Shown here piece by piece: positions 51,552 through 61,054 of a stretch of 64,000 nucleotides of DNA. This DNA is from Methylococcus mesophilus. GTDB taxonomy: Bacteria; Pseudomonadota; Gammaproteobacteria; Methylococcales; Methylococcaceae. Within the stretch, counting starts at the first letter, position 1; the number at the start of each line of letters is the position of its first letter. The notes below the pieces were generated by a model. The model was not told where the DNA came from. It ran no database searches and saw only the letters and a list, made by a program, of their open reading frames with translations. Made by a program: the position numbers and the translations under genes. Where the stretch lies: contig NZ_CP110921.1 in the NCBI RefSeq assembly GCF_026247885.1, positions 682,001 through 746,000 on the forward strand, given 5' to 3'.

Positions 51552-54500
51552 TCAGGCTTCGATCCGCTTTTCCTCGAACCAGCGATACATGGTCGGCAGG
51601 ACCAGCAGGGTCAGTGCGGTGGAAAACACCAGTCCGCTGATCACCACGATCGCCAGGGGCCGCTGGATTTCCGAACCCGGACCGGTGCCGAACAGCATGG
51701 GGACCAGCCCCAGCAATGCGGCCGATGCCGTCATCAGCACCGGCCGCAAACGCTGCATGCAGGCCTGCACGCACGCATCGTACTGGCTGTAGCCATTCTT
51801 GCGCAGGTCGATGATGCAGGAAACCAGCACCACGCCATTCAGCACCGCGACGCCGAACAGGGCGATGAAGCCCACCGAGGCAGGCACCGACAGGTATTCG
51901 CCGGTCGCGAACAGGCCGAAAACCCCGCCGATGCAGGAAAACGGCAGCTCCAGCAGGATCAGCGCTGCGTAACGCAGGGAGTTGAACAGCACGAACAGCA
52001 GAAAGAAGATCATGGCAATGGTGATCGGCACGGTGATGCCGAGCCGGGCCATGGCCCGCTGCATGTTCTCGAACTGTCCGCCCCAGTCCAGCGAATAGCC
52101 GTCCGGCAGGTCGACCAGACGGGCGATCTTTTCCTGGGCTTCCGCGACATAGCCGCCGACGTCCCGGTCCTCAAGGTTGGCGCCGATCACGATGCGGCGC
52201 CGCCCGGTTTCGCGGCTGATCTGCGCCGGCCCGTCCTGCAGCCGGATATGGGCGACGTCGTCCAGCGGCACCACGGCGCCGTTCGGAGACAGCAGGGCGA
52301 TCGTATGGATACGCTCGACGCTGTTGCGGAAGCCCTCCGGATAACGCACCACCGCGTCGAATCGGCGCTGGCCTTCGTATATTTCTGTGGCCTTCTTGCC
52401 GCCCACGGCGGTCTCGATGATATCGTGGACATCCGCGGCGTTGATGCCGTGGCGGGCGATGGCGGCGCGGTCCACGTCGATGGTGAGATACTGCTGGCCG
52501 GTCACGCGCTCCACCCGCAAGTCCTTGGTGCCCTTGATGTCCTTGAGGACTTTGGCGATATCGTCGCCCTTTTCTTTCAGCACCGACAGGTCGTCTCCGA
52601 ACAACTTGATGGCGACCTGGGAACGCACGCCGGACACCATTTCGTCGAGCCGGTCGGCGATGGGCTGGCTCATCACCAATTGGATACCAGGCAACGCATC
52701 GAGCTTCCGGCGGATTTCCTCCTCGATGCGGGTCTTGTCCCAGCCGTCCGGCATGTCGTTTTTCGGCAGCAGCGTCACCACAGGATCGGCCTCGTTCGGC
52801 CCGGCCGGATCGGCCGGACTCTCGCCGCGGCCCAGCTTGGACACGGCCATCTTGACACCCGGGACTTCCATCACCAGTTTCATGGCTTCCATTTCCATGC
52901 GCAGCGATTCGTCGAACGCGATGCTGGGCACGCGGGTCACACCGGGCGTGATCGTGCCTTCGTTGAGCGTAGGGATGAACGAAGTGCCGAGGAAGGGAAA
53001 CATCCCCAAGGCCACGATCAGCAACGTCCCCATGACCCCGCAGACCAGGACGCCGCGCGGCATCAGCCAGTGCAAAAGCCTGGCATACGGACGCTTGATC
53101 CAGGCAATGACCCGGGTTTCAGCATGCGCCTGCGGCTTGAGGACGTAGGACGAGAGCACCGGTGCCAGCACCATGCCCAGCACCAGCGAAATCGCCTGGG
53201 CGATGGCGATGGTCAGAGCCAGCGGGGCGAACAGCTTGCCCTCCATGCCCTCCAGCATGAGCAGGGGCAGGAACACCAGCACGATGATCCCGACGCCGAA
53301 GATCACCGGAATGCCCACCTCCAGGGTCGACTCGAACACGATGCGGACCTGGCTTTCGCCGGTATCGCGGCGCTCGCTCAACTGGGTCACCGCGTTCTCC
53401 ACCACCACCACCGAACCGTCGACCACCATGCCGATGGCGATGGCGAGCCCGCCGAGCGTCATCAGATTGGCCGAGATGCCGTAGTGATTCATGACCAGGA
53501 AGGTCAGGAGCGGGGTCAGGATCAGGGTGGAAACCACGATCAGACTGGAGCGGATTTCCCCCATGAAGACGAAAAGTACCCCGATCACCAGCAGGATGCC
53601 TTCGGTCAGCGCCTTGGTGACGGTGTTCAAGGCCGCGTCGACCAAGTCGGTCCGGTCGTAGAACGGCACGATCCTGAGTCCGTCCGGCAACATTCCCTTG
53701 TCGTTGATCTCATCCACCCGCGCCTTGATCCGGGCAACGATTTCCTTGGCGTTTCCACCCCGCACCATCATCACTACCCCAGCGACCGACTCGGTGTAGC
53801 CATTCTTGACGATGGCGCCGGCGCGCCCTTCGTGCCCGAACCGGACTTCCGCCACGTCTCCCAGATGCACCGGCACGCCGCTGATCTCCTTGAGGACGAT
53901 GCTGCGTATGTCTTCCAGGTTCGAGATCAGGGCCACGCCGCGGATCAGGTATTGCTGGGCGAAATGCGGAAGTATTCCGCCGCCACTGTTGGCGTTGTTG
54001 CGGGCCAGGGATTCGTAGACCTCGCGCAGGCTGATCTGGTAGTGGCGCAGCCGGTCGGGGTTTGCCAGCACCTGGTATTGTTTGACGAAGCCGCCCTGCG
54101 AATTGATCTCCGCCACGCCCGGGATGCTCCGCAGCAGCGGCCGCACCACCCAGTCCTGCACGGTGCGGCGCTCCACCAGCGCGTCGTAACTCAGCGCCCG
54201 CTGGCCATCGTCGGGACGCTCCAGCGTGTATTGGTAGACCTCCCCGAGTGCCGTCGACACCGGGCCCAGCACCGGAGTGACGCCCTCCGGCATGCGCGAA
54301 GCCACTTCGATCAGCCGCTCCATCACCAGCTGGCGGGCGAAGTAGACGTCGGTGGCATCGGTGAACACCAGAGTCACGATGGACAGGCCGTTCTTGTTCA
54401 GGGAGCGCAATTCGGTGAGGCCGGGCAGCCCGGTCATGGCGACTTCGATCGGCACCGTGATGAAACGCTCGACCTCCTCCGGCGAGCGGCCGGGCGCCTC

Positions 54501-54653
54501 GGCCGCGATCTGGACCTGGACATTGGTGACGTCGGGGAAGGCGTCGACCGACAGCTTGCGCGCCGCATCGATGCCGAAGCCCAGGAGGGCAAGTGCCACG
54601 ACCAGCACTACCAGCCGCTGCTTGAGCGCGGCCCGCAGCAGAGCTTCTATCAT
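51552..54653 (-). CDS. CusA/CzcA family heavy-metal RND efflux pump
   Basis: Encodes 1033 residues, the normal length, with 12 expected membrane helices. Typical segments are DAFPDVTNVQVQIAAEAPG near the start, the TM4 motif GGLAIAIGMVVDGSVVVVENA, and RETGRRRIVIGANLEDRDV. The TM4 stretch lacks the DFG aspartate of Czc/Cnr divalent pumps, so the metal cannot be fixed; monovalent copper or silver is possible. It is 3 bases downstream of its adaptor gene. No outer-membrane channel gene is present in this cluster. Confidence 0.92.
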   Translation of the reverse strand: MIEALLRAALKQRLVVLVVALALLGFGIDAARKLSVDAFPDVTNVQVQIAAEAPGRSPEEVERFITVPIEVAMTGLPGLTELRSLNKNGLSIVTLVFTDATDVYFARQLVMERLIEVASRMPEGVTPVLGPVSTALGEVYQYTLERPDDGQRALSYDALVERRTVQDWVVRPLLRSIPGVAEINSQGGFVKQYQVLANPDRLRHYQISLREVYESLARNNANSGGGILPHFAQQYLIRGVALISNLEDIRSIVLKEISGVPVHLGDVAEVRFGHEGRAGAIVKNGYTESVAGVVMMVRGGNAKEIVARIKARVDEINDKGMLPDGLRIVPFYDRTDLVDAALNTVTKALTEGILLVIGVLFVFMGEIRSSLIVVSTLILTPLLTFLVMNHYGISANLMTLGGLAIAIGMVVDGSVVVVENAVTQLSERRDTGESQVRIVFESTLEVGIPVIFGVGIIVLVFLPLLMLEGMEGKLFAPLALTIAIAQAISLVLGMVLAPVLSSYVLKPQAHAETRVIAWIKRPYARLLHWLMPRGVLVCGVMGTLLIVALGMFPFLGTSFIPTLNEGTITPGVTRVPSIAFDESLRMEMEAMKLVMEVPGVKMAVSKLGRGESPADPAGPNEADPVVTLLPKNDMPDGWDKTRIEEEIRRKLDALPGIQLVMSQPIADRLDEMVSGVRSQVAIKLFGDDLSVLKEKGDDIAKVLKDIKGTKDLRVERVTGQQYLTIDVDRAAIARHGINAADVHDIIETAVGGKKATEIYEGQRRFDAVVRYPEGFRNSVERIHTIALLSPNGAVVPLDDVAHIRLQDGPAQISRETGRRRIVIGANLEDRDVGGYVAEAQEKIARLVDLPDGYSLDWGGQFENMQRAMARLGITVPITIAMIFFLLFVLFNSLRYAALILLELPFSCIGGVFGLFATGEYLSVPASVGFIALFGVAVLNGVVLVSCIIDLRKNGYSQYDACVQACMQRLRPVLMTASAALLGLVPMLFGTGPGSEIQRPLAIVVISGLVFSTALTLLVLPTMYRWFEEKRIEA

Positions 54654-54656
54654 GGA

Positions 54657-55862
54657 CTACTGCTCCAGCTCCTTGCGGAGACGTTCGTTGTTGAGATGGA
54701 ACGAACCCTCGGTGACCACCTCTTCGCCGGCGGCGAGGCCCGAAAGGACGGGGCGCTGACCGCCGATTTCCTTGCCCAATTTCACCGGCTTCAGGCGGAA
54801 CCGGCCGTCGCCGGCCGGAACGAACGCGGCATCATGGTCACCGTCACGGACCACGGCTTCCGCCGGCAGCATGGGCAGGCGGCTCACCTTGCCGGAAATC
54901 AGCATGGTCGCCAGCATTTCGGGCTTGAGCGAGCCGTCCGGATTGGCGACCTCCATGCGGACGGTGACGGTGCGGGTCTCGGGATCGACAGTGGGCGCGA
55001 TATAAACCAAATGGCCCTTGACACGGCGGTCCGACAATGCGGGGATTTCCGCTTCGACCTGTTGGCCGACACGAGCCCACTCGGCCTGCTGCTCGGGCAC
55101 TTCGGCGACGATCCAGAGCTGCGACAGGTCGGCGACCACGAACAGGACGTCCGCCGGCTGGACCACCAGCCCCTGGCTGACATGGCGCTCCATCACGATG
55201 CCGTCGATGGAGGAGGCCACCGGTACCAGCGGCTGGATCGTCCGGTTCTTCTCCAGCACGGCGATGGATTCGTCCGACATACCGAGTACCTGCAACTGGT
55301 CGGCCATGGCGTTGTACTCGGTTTCCGCCTGGGACAGCTCGCTGGCGCGGCGCTGGAACTCCAACTCGCTGATCACGCCGGATTTGTAGAGCTTGCGCGC
55401 CCGTTCGACGATCACTGCGTGCAACTGTTTCTGGGCAAGCGCCTTGAGAAACGCCCTCTGGGTATCGGAAAACTCAGTGCTGTTCAGGACAGCGAGCTTC
55501 TGGCCCCGCTTCACGCGCTGCCCTACCGAGGCATCGATATGGGTGATGCGTCCCGTCACCGTCGCCCCGATGCGCGCAAGGCGGCTGAATTCTTCGATGC
55601 TGACCCGGCCCGGCACCCGCAGCGGCTCGTGCAGTTCGCCTTCGGACAGCACCGCGGTCCGCAAACGTTTCATGAGGTCTGGGGCAGCCACGACGACCGC
55701 GCTGTCCGGTTCCGTGGATTCCTGTGGAGTCGCGGCGGCTCCAGCTTCCGCCTGCACCGTTTCAGAGCGTTCGGGTTCGGGTTCGCCGTGGCAGGACCAC
55801 AGAAAAACGGCGGCCCCGGCAAGCAGCGCCACACGTATCACATCAGCCAACACGAACCTCAT
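54657..55862 (-). CDS. RND efflux periplasmic adaptor lipoprotein (CusB/CzcB type)
   Basis: Encodes 401 residues from the ATG at 55862 (aggag upstream); in-frame codons upstream are not used. The N-terminus is a lipoprotein signal with lipobox LWSC. The barrel-sandwich hybrid (RVSIEEFSRLARIGATVTG, HIDASVGQRVKRGQKLAVL), a helical hairpin and the beta-barrel (VAEVPEQQAEWARVGQQVEA) follow in normal order. It connects the pump with an outer-membrane channel encoded elsewhere. It begins the nine-gene minus-strand run. Confidence 0.92.
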   Translation of the reverse strand: MRFVLADVIRVALLAGAAVFLWSCHGEPEPERSETVQAEAGAAATPQESTEPDSAVVVAAPDLMKRLRTAVLSEGELHEPLRVPGRVSIEEFSRLARIGATVTGRITHIDASVGQRVKRGQKLAVLNSTEFSDTQRAFLKALAQKQLHAVIVERARKLYKSGVISELEFQRRASELSQAETEYNAMADQLQVLGMSDESIAVLEKNRTIQPLVPVASSIDGIVMERHVSQGLVVQPADVLFVVADLSQLWIVAEVPEQQAEWARVGQQVEAEIPALSDRRVKGHLVYIAPTVDPETRTVTVRMEVANPDGSLKPEMLATMLISGKVSRLPMLPAEAVVRDGDHDAAFVPAGDGRFRLKPVKLGKEIGGQRPVLSGLAAGEEVVTEGSFHLNNERLRKELEQ

Positions 55863-56081
55863 ATCGCCAACTCCTAAGAAAACCTGGAAAAATGAATTGC
55901 AGCCATCGTGCCATAACCCATTATATCCATGCCTGCGACGGCGTCCGGTATGTACGCGCCTTACCATGGTGCGAAAGCAGAGCACCCTTCCCTACGCCCG
56001 TCCGTCCAAAACGGGGCATCCTGTTGCGGAGCCCCGGCACGCGGAGTATCGTTACGGCGCCCCGCCCCACGCCTTCCACAG

Positions 56082-57293
56082 ATGCGATATCTTTTCATAG
56101 CCACGCTGGTCTTCTTGGCCCTCGCCCTGCTCGCGCCGGTCGGATCGGCGGACTCCGCGGCGAATGCCTCGCTGAGCCTCAGGTCCGGACCGAACGTGAC
56201 ACGCCTGGTGCTCACAGGGCCGAAAGGTGCGAGCTTCAGCCTGCGGGCCGGACGCGCCGATCAGGTGATGGTTGCGATGGAGGGCGTCGAAGCGCTACCG
56301 GGACTGCCGAACCCAGTGGGAGACCGTTATGTCTCTGCCCTGCATACCCGCAACAAGGGCAAGGGCAAGCTCGAACTCATTGTGGAACTGCGCCCCGCAG
56401 CACAGTATCGGACCGCGCAGTCGATGACCGGCTTGGGGGGCCCCAGCCTGACCGTGGACTTCACGGCAGGCAAGGCGACGGCATCCCGCCCACCGCATGC
56501 CCCTGTGGCCGAAGCGGGAGACCGGCCGCTGCGCAAACGCTTCGTGGTCGCCGTGGACGCGGGTCACGGCGGGAAGGACACGGGTGCATTGGGCGCCGAA
56601 GGCAACCAGGAAAAAGACATTGTCCTGGCAATCGCCCGAAAACTGGAAGCCCTGCTGAAAGCCGAACCCGACATCCGTCCGGTCATGATCCGCCAGAATG
56701 ACGAGTTCATCGAACTGCGGCAGCGTATGGAGCGGGCACGCAAGGAACGCGCCGATTTGTTCGTCTCCCTGCATGCCGACGCCTATAACGACCCCAATGC
56801 CAGAGGCGCGTCGGTATTTACTCTTTCGGAGCACGGCGCCACCAGCGAAGCCGCCCGCCGCCTGGCCGACCGTGAAAATGCAGCGGACCAGATCGGCGGC
56901 GTCGCCCTGCACGACAAGGATGAGGTCCTGGCCTCGGTGCTGCTCGACCTGACCCAGAACGCCACGCTGGAGGCCAGCGACCGGGCCGCAGCCAGCGTCC
57001 TTCGAGCGCTGCAAAAAACCCATGCAATCCATCAGCCGGGGATACAGAAAGCGGGTTTCGCCGTGTTGAAGTCGCCGGACGTGCCTTCGATCCTGGTGGA
57101 AACCGCCTTCATCTCGAATCCGGAGGAAGAGCTGAAACTGCGTTCCCCCGCTTACCAGGACCAGATCGCCGCCGCGATCGCCGAAGGAATTCGCACCTAT
57201 TTGAAGCGTACCCGGCCCGCCACGGCCGCATCCGCCGGCCGGCCCGTCCGCCAGGAGGTCGCGGTGTCGGCAACCGAGAAAGCGGTCAAATAG
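56082..57293 (+). CDS. amiC: N-acetylmuramoyl-L-alanine amidase (AmiC/AmiB type)
   Basis: Periplasmic amidase that splits septal peptidoglycan during daughter-cell separation. The ATG at 56082 gives 403 residues with a signal peptide (LFIATLVFLALALLAPVGSA). An AMIN domain (about 25-130) targets the septum, and the Amidase_3 domain (about 150-380) carries VDAGHGGKDTGA, FVSLHADAYND and VLVETAFISNPEEE-type zinc and catalytic residues. In E. coli the equivalent gene directly follows tsaE; here about 18 kb separate it from copy 1. No LysM domain is evident. Confidence 0.9.
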   Translation: MRYLFIATLVFLALALLAPVGSADSAANASLSLRSGPNVTRLVLTGPKGASFSLRAGRADQVMVAMEGVEALPGLPNPVGDRYVSALHTRNKGKGKLELIVELRPAAQYRTAQSMTGLGGPSLTVDFTAGKATASRPPHAPVAEAGDRPLRKRFVVAVDAGHGGKDTGALGAEGNQEKDIVLAIARKLEALLKAEPDIRPVMIRQNDEFIELRQRMERARKERADLFVSLHADAYNDPNARGASVFTLSEHGATSEAARRLADRENAADQIGGVALHDKDEVLASVLLDLTQNATLEASDRAAASVLRALQKTHAIHQPGIQKAGFAVLKSPDVPSILVETAFISNPEEELKLRSPAYQDQIAAAIAEGIRTYLKRTRPATAASAGRPVRQEVAVSATEKAVK

Positions 57294-57302
57294 CCCGCCG
57301 GT

Positions 57303-57593
57303 TCAGGTCTCGCCGCTCCGCTCGCGTTCACCCTGCACAACGACGAGCCCCAGCGCGATTGCGGCCATCCCGCCCGCCAGTATGGCGGCTCCCTCGACCG
57401 TACCGTCTGCGTAGCGTTCGTAATGGTGTACGGTCCCGCCGTAAATCAAGCGGAAGCTCCAGTCGACGAACATGTATATGAAGTAATAACCCACGATCCC
57501 GATGATCGCCGCCGTGGCGGGATTCCGCTTGCGGACCATGGCTCGGTGAAAGAACCAGACTCCAATGCCGAGAGCAACCAAGAGACTGAGCAT
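57303..57593 (-). CDS. Small integral membrane protein
   Basis: Encodes 96 residues from the ATG at 57593, preceded by ggggagg; the longer open frame upstream overlaps murF and is rejected. Three hydrophobic segments are seen (LSLLVALGIGVWFF, AAIIGIVGYYFIYMFVDW, AAILAGGMAAIALGLVVV). No domain is recognised. It ends 10 bases from the convergent amiC stop. Confidence 0.65.
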   Translation of the reverse strand: MLSLLVALGIGVWFFHRAMVRKRNPATAAIIGIVGYYFIYMFVDWSFRLIYGGTVHHYERYADGTVEGAAILAGGMAAIALGLVVVQGERERSGET

Positions 57594-57781
57594 GACACAC
57601 CCTCCCCGATGTTGTAATGCCGGCCAGTCTATCGGGCCAATATTGCAGCGCCTTGACTCCGAACGGCTGCCGTCAAACGGCAAAACCTGCGTCGCCGCCG
57701 TGCGATAATGGCCCTCCACGAAAACCTCCGGCCTGCCGGTACGAACAGGCAGCCGCTTTCCGTCCCGGATGAAACCTCCCG

Positions 57782-59134
57782 ATGAATTTGAGCGAGCTCG
57801 CAAAGCGCATTCCTGACGCAATACTAAGCGGCGATGCCGAGACCGGCTTCGATGGCGTATCGACCGACACCCGTGCCATCCGGCCCGGCTCGCTGTTCTT
57901 TGCCCTGCGGGGAGAACGCTTCGACGCCCATGACTTCATCCCCGATGCAGTGGATCAAGGCGTGGCGGCACTGGTCGTGGAACGGCGGATCGACACCAAA
58001 GTGCCGCAGATCGTCGTCCCGGACAGTCGGAGGGCGCTGGGTGCCGCCGCCGCCGCCTGGCGGGCGCAGTTCGACATCCCGCTGATCGCCGTCGCCGGCA
58101 GTAACGGCAAGACCACCGTCACCCAGATGATCGCAAGCATTCTGGCGGCCGCTTTCGGCGGGGAGCACCGCTTGGCGACGCGCGGCAACCTCAACAACGA
58201 AGTCGGACTGCCGCTGATGCTGTTCGAACTGACCGCTGGCCACCGGATTGCGGTGCTCGAGCTCGGCATGAATCATCCCGGGGAAATCGCCTACCTCGCG
58301 AGTCTCGCCCGGCCCACCGTGGCGCTGGTGACCAACGCCCAGCGCGAACACCAGGAATTCATGGCCAGCGTGGAGGCCACGGCTCACGAGAACGGGTCGG
58401 TAATCGCGGCGCTGCCGGCCGGCGGCACCGCCGTATTCCCGGCGGACGATGCCTGTGCGGGCATCTGGCGGGAACTGGCGGGAACTCGCCGGGTGATGGA
58501 CTTCGCGCGCGCCGGAAAGGCGTCGGTCACCGGGAAGTTCAGCGCCGGCGCTGGCAGCACCGAAGTTTCGATCACGACTCCCGCCGGCGCCTGGCAAACC
58601 GCGCTCCCGCTCGCCGGCGAGCACAACGTCCACAATGCGCTGGCAGCGACGGCGGCTGCGTTGGCAGCCGGCGCACCTCCAGCGGCCATCCAGCAAGGCC
58701 TGGCATCCTTCCGGCCCGTCGCCGGCCGCGGCGTCCACCTGCAGACACGGACCGGCGCGAGGCTGATCGACGACACCTACAATGCCAATCCCGATTCCGT
58801 GCGGGCGGCGATCGACCTGCTCGCCGGCTTTCCATCACCCCGCATCCTGGCGCTTGGCGACATGGGGGAGGTCGGCCCGCAAGGCCCCGAGTTCCACCGC
58901 GAGATAGGCCAGTATGCGCGAATGCGCGACATCGACACTCTGCTCGGTCTGGGCGACCTGTGCTCCGAGGCGGTCCGGGCGTTCGGCGAGAACCGCGGCC
59001 GCCACTTCGGTTGCATGGACCAGCTCATCGAGGCGCTGGCGTCCACCGACCGTTCCGATGCCACGCTGCTGGTCAAAGGCTCCCGCTTCATGAGGATGGA
59101 ACGCGCGGTCAAGGCGCTGGCAAAGCCCGAGTGA
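57782..59134 (+). CDS. murF: UDP-N-acetylmuramoyl-tripeptide--D-alanyl-D-alanine ligase
   Basis: Adds D-Ala-D-Ala to the muramoyl tripeptide in cell-wall synthesis. The 450 residues include the ATP loop AVAGSNGKTTVTQM (about 100-113), the central GMNHPGEIAYLA and ITNAQ-type segments (VALVTNAQREH), and the C-terminal DDTYNANPDSVRAAIDLL motif. Length equals E. coli MurF (452). Unusually it stands alone here and not between murE and mraY, so it could be a relocated gene or a second copy. Confidence 0.93.
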   Translation: MNLSELAKRIPDAILSGDAETGFDGVSTDTRAIRPGSLFFALRGERFDAHDFIPDAVDQGVAALVVERRIDTKVPQIVVPDSRRALGAAAAAWRAQFDIPLIAVAGSNGKTTVTQMIASILAAAFGGEHRLATRGNLNNEVGLPLMLFELTAGHRIAVLELGMNHPGEIAYLASLARPTVALVTNAQREHQEFMASVEATAHENGSVIAALPAGGTAVFPADDACAGIWRELAGTRRVMDFARAGKASVTGKFSAGAGSTEVSITTPAGAWQTALPLAGEHNVHNALAATAAALAAGAPPAAIQQGLASFRPVAGRGVHLQTRTGARLIDDTYNANPDSVRAAIDLLAGFPSPRILALGDMGEVGPQGPEFHREIGQYARMRDIDTLLGLGDLCSEAVRAFGENRGRHFGCMDQLIEALASTDRSDATLLVKGSRFMRMERAVKALAKPE

Positions 59135-59200
59135 TCCAGGAATTTCACCTTATCGGCACCCGGCATCCCGGAATGAATCCTGGCGCCCTATCTGGAATTT

Positions 59201-60799
59201 TCAAACGTATCTGCCAGGCGAGAGAATCGAATTGGGGTCGAGCGCCCGTTTGAGCTCACGCACGACTTGCCAGTAGGTACCGCCCTCCGCCGATAACCAA
59301 CGCATGGTTTGGATGCCTACCCGATAAGGAAGAAATCCCGCTTCTTTTCCGGCTTCCAGCAAAGTCCAGTAGCAACGCTCGGCCCGATTACGATCCGGCT
59401 CGGAACTCGCATCGAAAATCAGAGGTATAGTGCTGTCGAAACATCGGTCCGACATACTGGTCAAGGTGATAAGCGGTTCCATCTCATGATCCCGCAGGAT
59501 TCCTTCGGCCAGGGACAAATAGTCGGCGACGGCCTCCGGTTTCATCGGTATCAATGGGGCATACCAGATTAACCCGCAGGCATCGCGGGCGGGATCGAGC
59601 GGAAGCGCAGGGGCAGTCGATCGGTCTCGCAACCAATAGGCGAGAGGTAAGGCCATTTCGTTTGGCCGGCCGGCCACCAGTTCCATCAAGCGCTTGAGCG
59701 TCGCGACCGAAGCTCCAAACCTGTTGCCGAAACCGAACGGAATCCAGGAGGTGAACCTGCTCAGACGCTCCACCCAATTCAGGGAGACGAACTGCAGGAA
59801 TCTGACCGGCGGCCGCAACCCCGAACGAAGCTCCTTTTGCGCGGCAGCCACTACGCCCGCCGTCCCATACAACGTCCCGAGTCCCGTCCAGGCGGGCACC
59901 CGGAACTTCTTGCGCAATTCCGCAACAAGCTCCGGTCGTACCAGGCCCCCCGTCCCAGGCAGCGCGCTGGAAATTTCCCCTGTCATCGCCAATACTTGAT
60001 GCGCATTCATCAGCTTCACGCCGCCCACAACTCCCGGATAACGGACCAGTATCTCCCTCATCTGCGGAATAACCTCGCGAATCTGGCTTTCTTCCTCAAT
60101 CGCGAACACGAAGATTTTTACGGTCTCCGGTTTGCGCGCCAAAGCCACGCTCATCCGTGTAACCACGCCTAGACCCGACTGAGTAAACAAACCGTCCAGA
60201 TACGGACCAATGCCCCATTTGAATACCCGATCCAACGGCGCGCCCTTCAATTCCGAAAGCGCCGGACGATAGATCCTACCATCCGCCAAGACAGCTTCGA
60301 GGCTGGTAACGGCACTGAAGTGATCCGAATAGGGCGCAATGCCGTACCCACGCTCCAGGGCATTACCGATGATGCTGCACTGGGGCCCAGCGCCGGTTAC
60401 CGGAACCATGTAAGGATGGTTCCCGCGCTCAAGGAAATCGGCCAGCATACCCTGGGTCACGCCGGGCTCCAGCGTGACCACACCCGACTCCGGGTCGAAA
60501 TCCAGAATGCGGTTCAATCCCGACAAATCCAGGACTACGCATCCGTCTTCCACTGGCAAAGCAGTCCCATAACCCCAATTGCGACCCGTACTGATAGCAT
60601 AGAGGGGAATGGAACAGAGATTCGCAATGGCCAGAATTGCTGGAATATCGCCACCGCCGGATGGCCGGACTGCTCCAAGAATGCGCCGGTTCTCACCCGT
60701 GGTACAGCGCCCATATTCCCCTTGGGCTTCACTCTCGCCCAAGACCCCACCTTCTCCTACAATACTGGCCCACTGCTTAAACGCGTCTTCTAATTCCAT
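59201..60799 (-). CDS. FAD-linked oxidase of the vanillyl-alcohol oxidase type
   Basis: Encodes 532 residues from the ATG at 60799 (MELEDAFKQWASIVGEGGV). The PCMH FAD-binding domain spans about 45-215: AISTGRNWGYGTALP, DLSGLNRILDFDPESGVVTL, EPGVTQGMLADFL and a Gly-rich VPVTGAGPQ. The C-terminal substrate domain (RVGIQTMRWLS, ALDPNSILSPGRYV) matches flavoproteins such as 4-cresol dehydrogenase or VAO. No cytochrome partner gene is adjacent. Substrate is probably a phenolic or alcohol but not determined. Confidence 0.83.
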   Translation of the reverse strand: MELEDAFKQWASIVGEGGVLGESEAQGEYGRCTTGENRRILGAVRPSGGGDIPAILAIANLCSIPLYAISTGRNWGYGTALPVEDGCVVLDLSGLNRILDFDPESGVVTLEPGVTQGMLADFLERGNHPYMVPVTGAGPQCSIIGNALERGYGIAPYSDHFSAVTSLEAVLADGRIYRPALSELKGAPLDRVFKWGIGPYLDGLFTQSGLGVVTRMSVALARKPETVKIFVFAIEEESQIREVIPQMREILVRYPGVVGGVKLMNAHQVLAMTGEISSALPGTGGLVRPELVAELRKKFRVPAWTGLGTLYGTAGVVAAAQKELRSGLRPPVRFLQFVSLNWVERLSRFTSWIPFGFGNRFGASVATLKRLMELVAGRPNEMALPLAYWLRDRSTAPALPLDPARDACGLIWYAPLIPMKPEAVADYLSLAEGILRDHEMEPLITLTSMSDRCFDSTIPLIFDASSEPDRNRAERCYWTLLEAGKEAGFLPYRVGIQTMRWLSAEGGTYWQVVRELKRALDPNSILSPGRYV

Positions 60800-61054
60800 C
60801 GTCCAGCGGTCCTCTGCATTCAAATATACTGACCTTTTCGAAGAGCTTCTTATTGGGGTCTCCCAAAATGGCCGATGATAAGTGGAAGATGCCTCAGCAT
60901 GACGCCATGATCGATTGTCATTAGGCAAAATCATTTCGCGCATTTACCAAGAGCAAAGAAAGCAATGCCATATACCGCCCCTCACCCCGGACCTTTCCCT
61001 GAAGGAGAGAGATGTATGCGACATCCCTCTCCTTATAATTAGTAAAATGGCCCT
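60800..61054. other. Intergenic region with a REP-like element and hairpin
   Basis: No gene is seen. From about 60976 there is a Pyr-rich element similar to that at 25587. Bases 61004-61015 (ggagagagatgt) pair with 61021-61032 (acatccctctcc) with one mismatch, making a 12-base hairpin just downstream of the acyltransferase gene on the minus strand. It may help end that transcript, though no clear T-run follows. Confidence 0.45.

Noticed and set aside
52248-55877. A very long plus-strand open frame (over 1200 codons) opposite the efflux pump and adaptor genes
   Set aside because: It is antisense to two clear genes with conserved motifs and its translation is His/Asp/Gln-rich low-complexity protein typical of GC-rich shadow frames.
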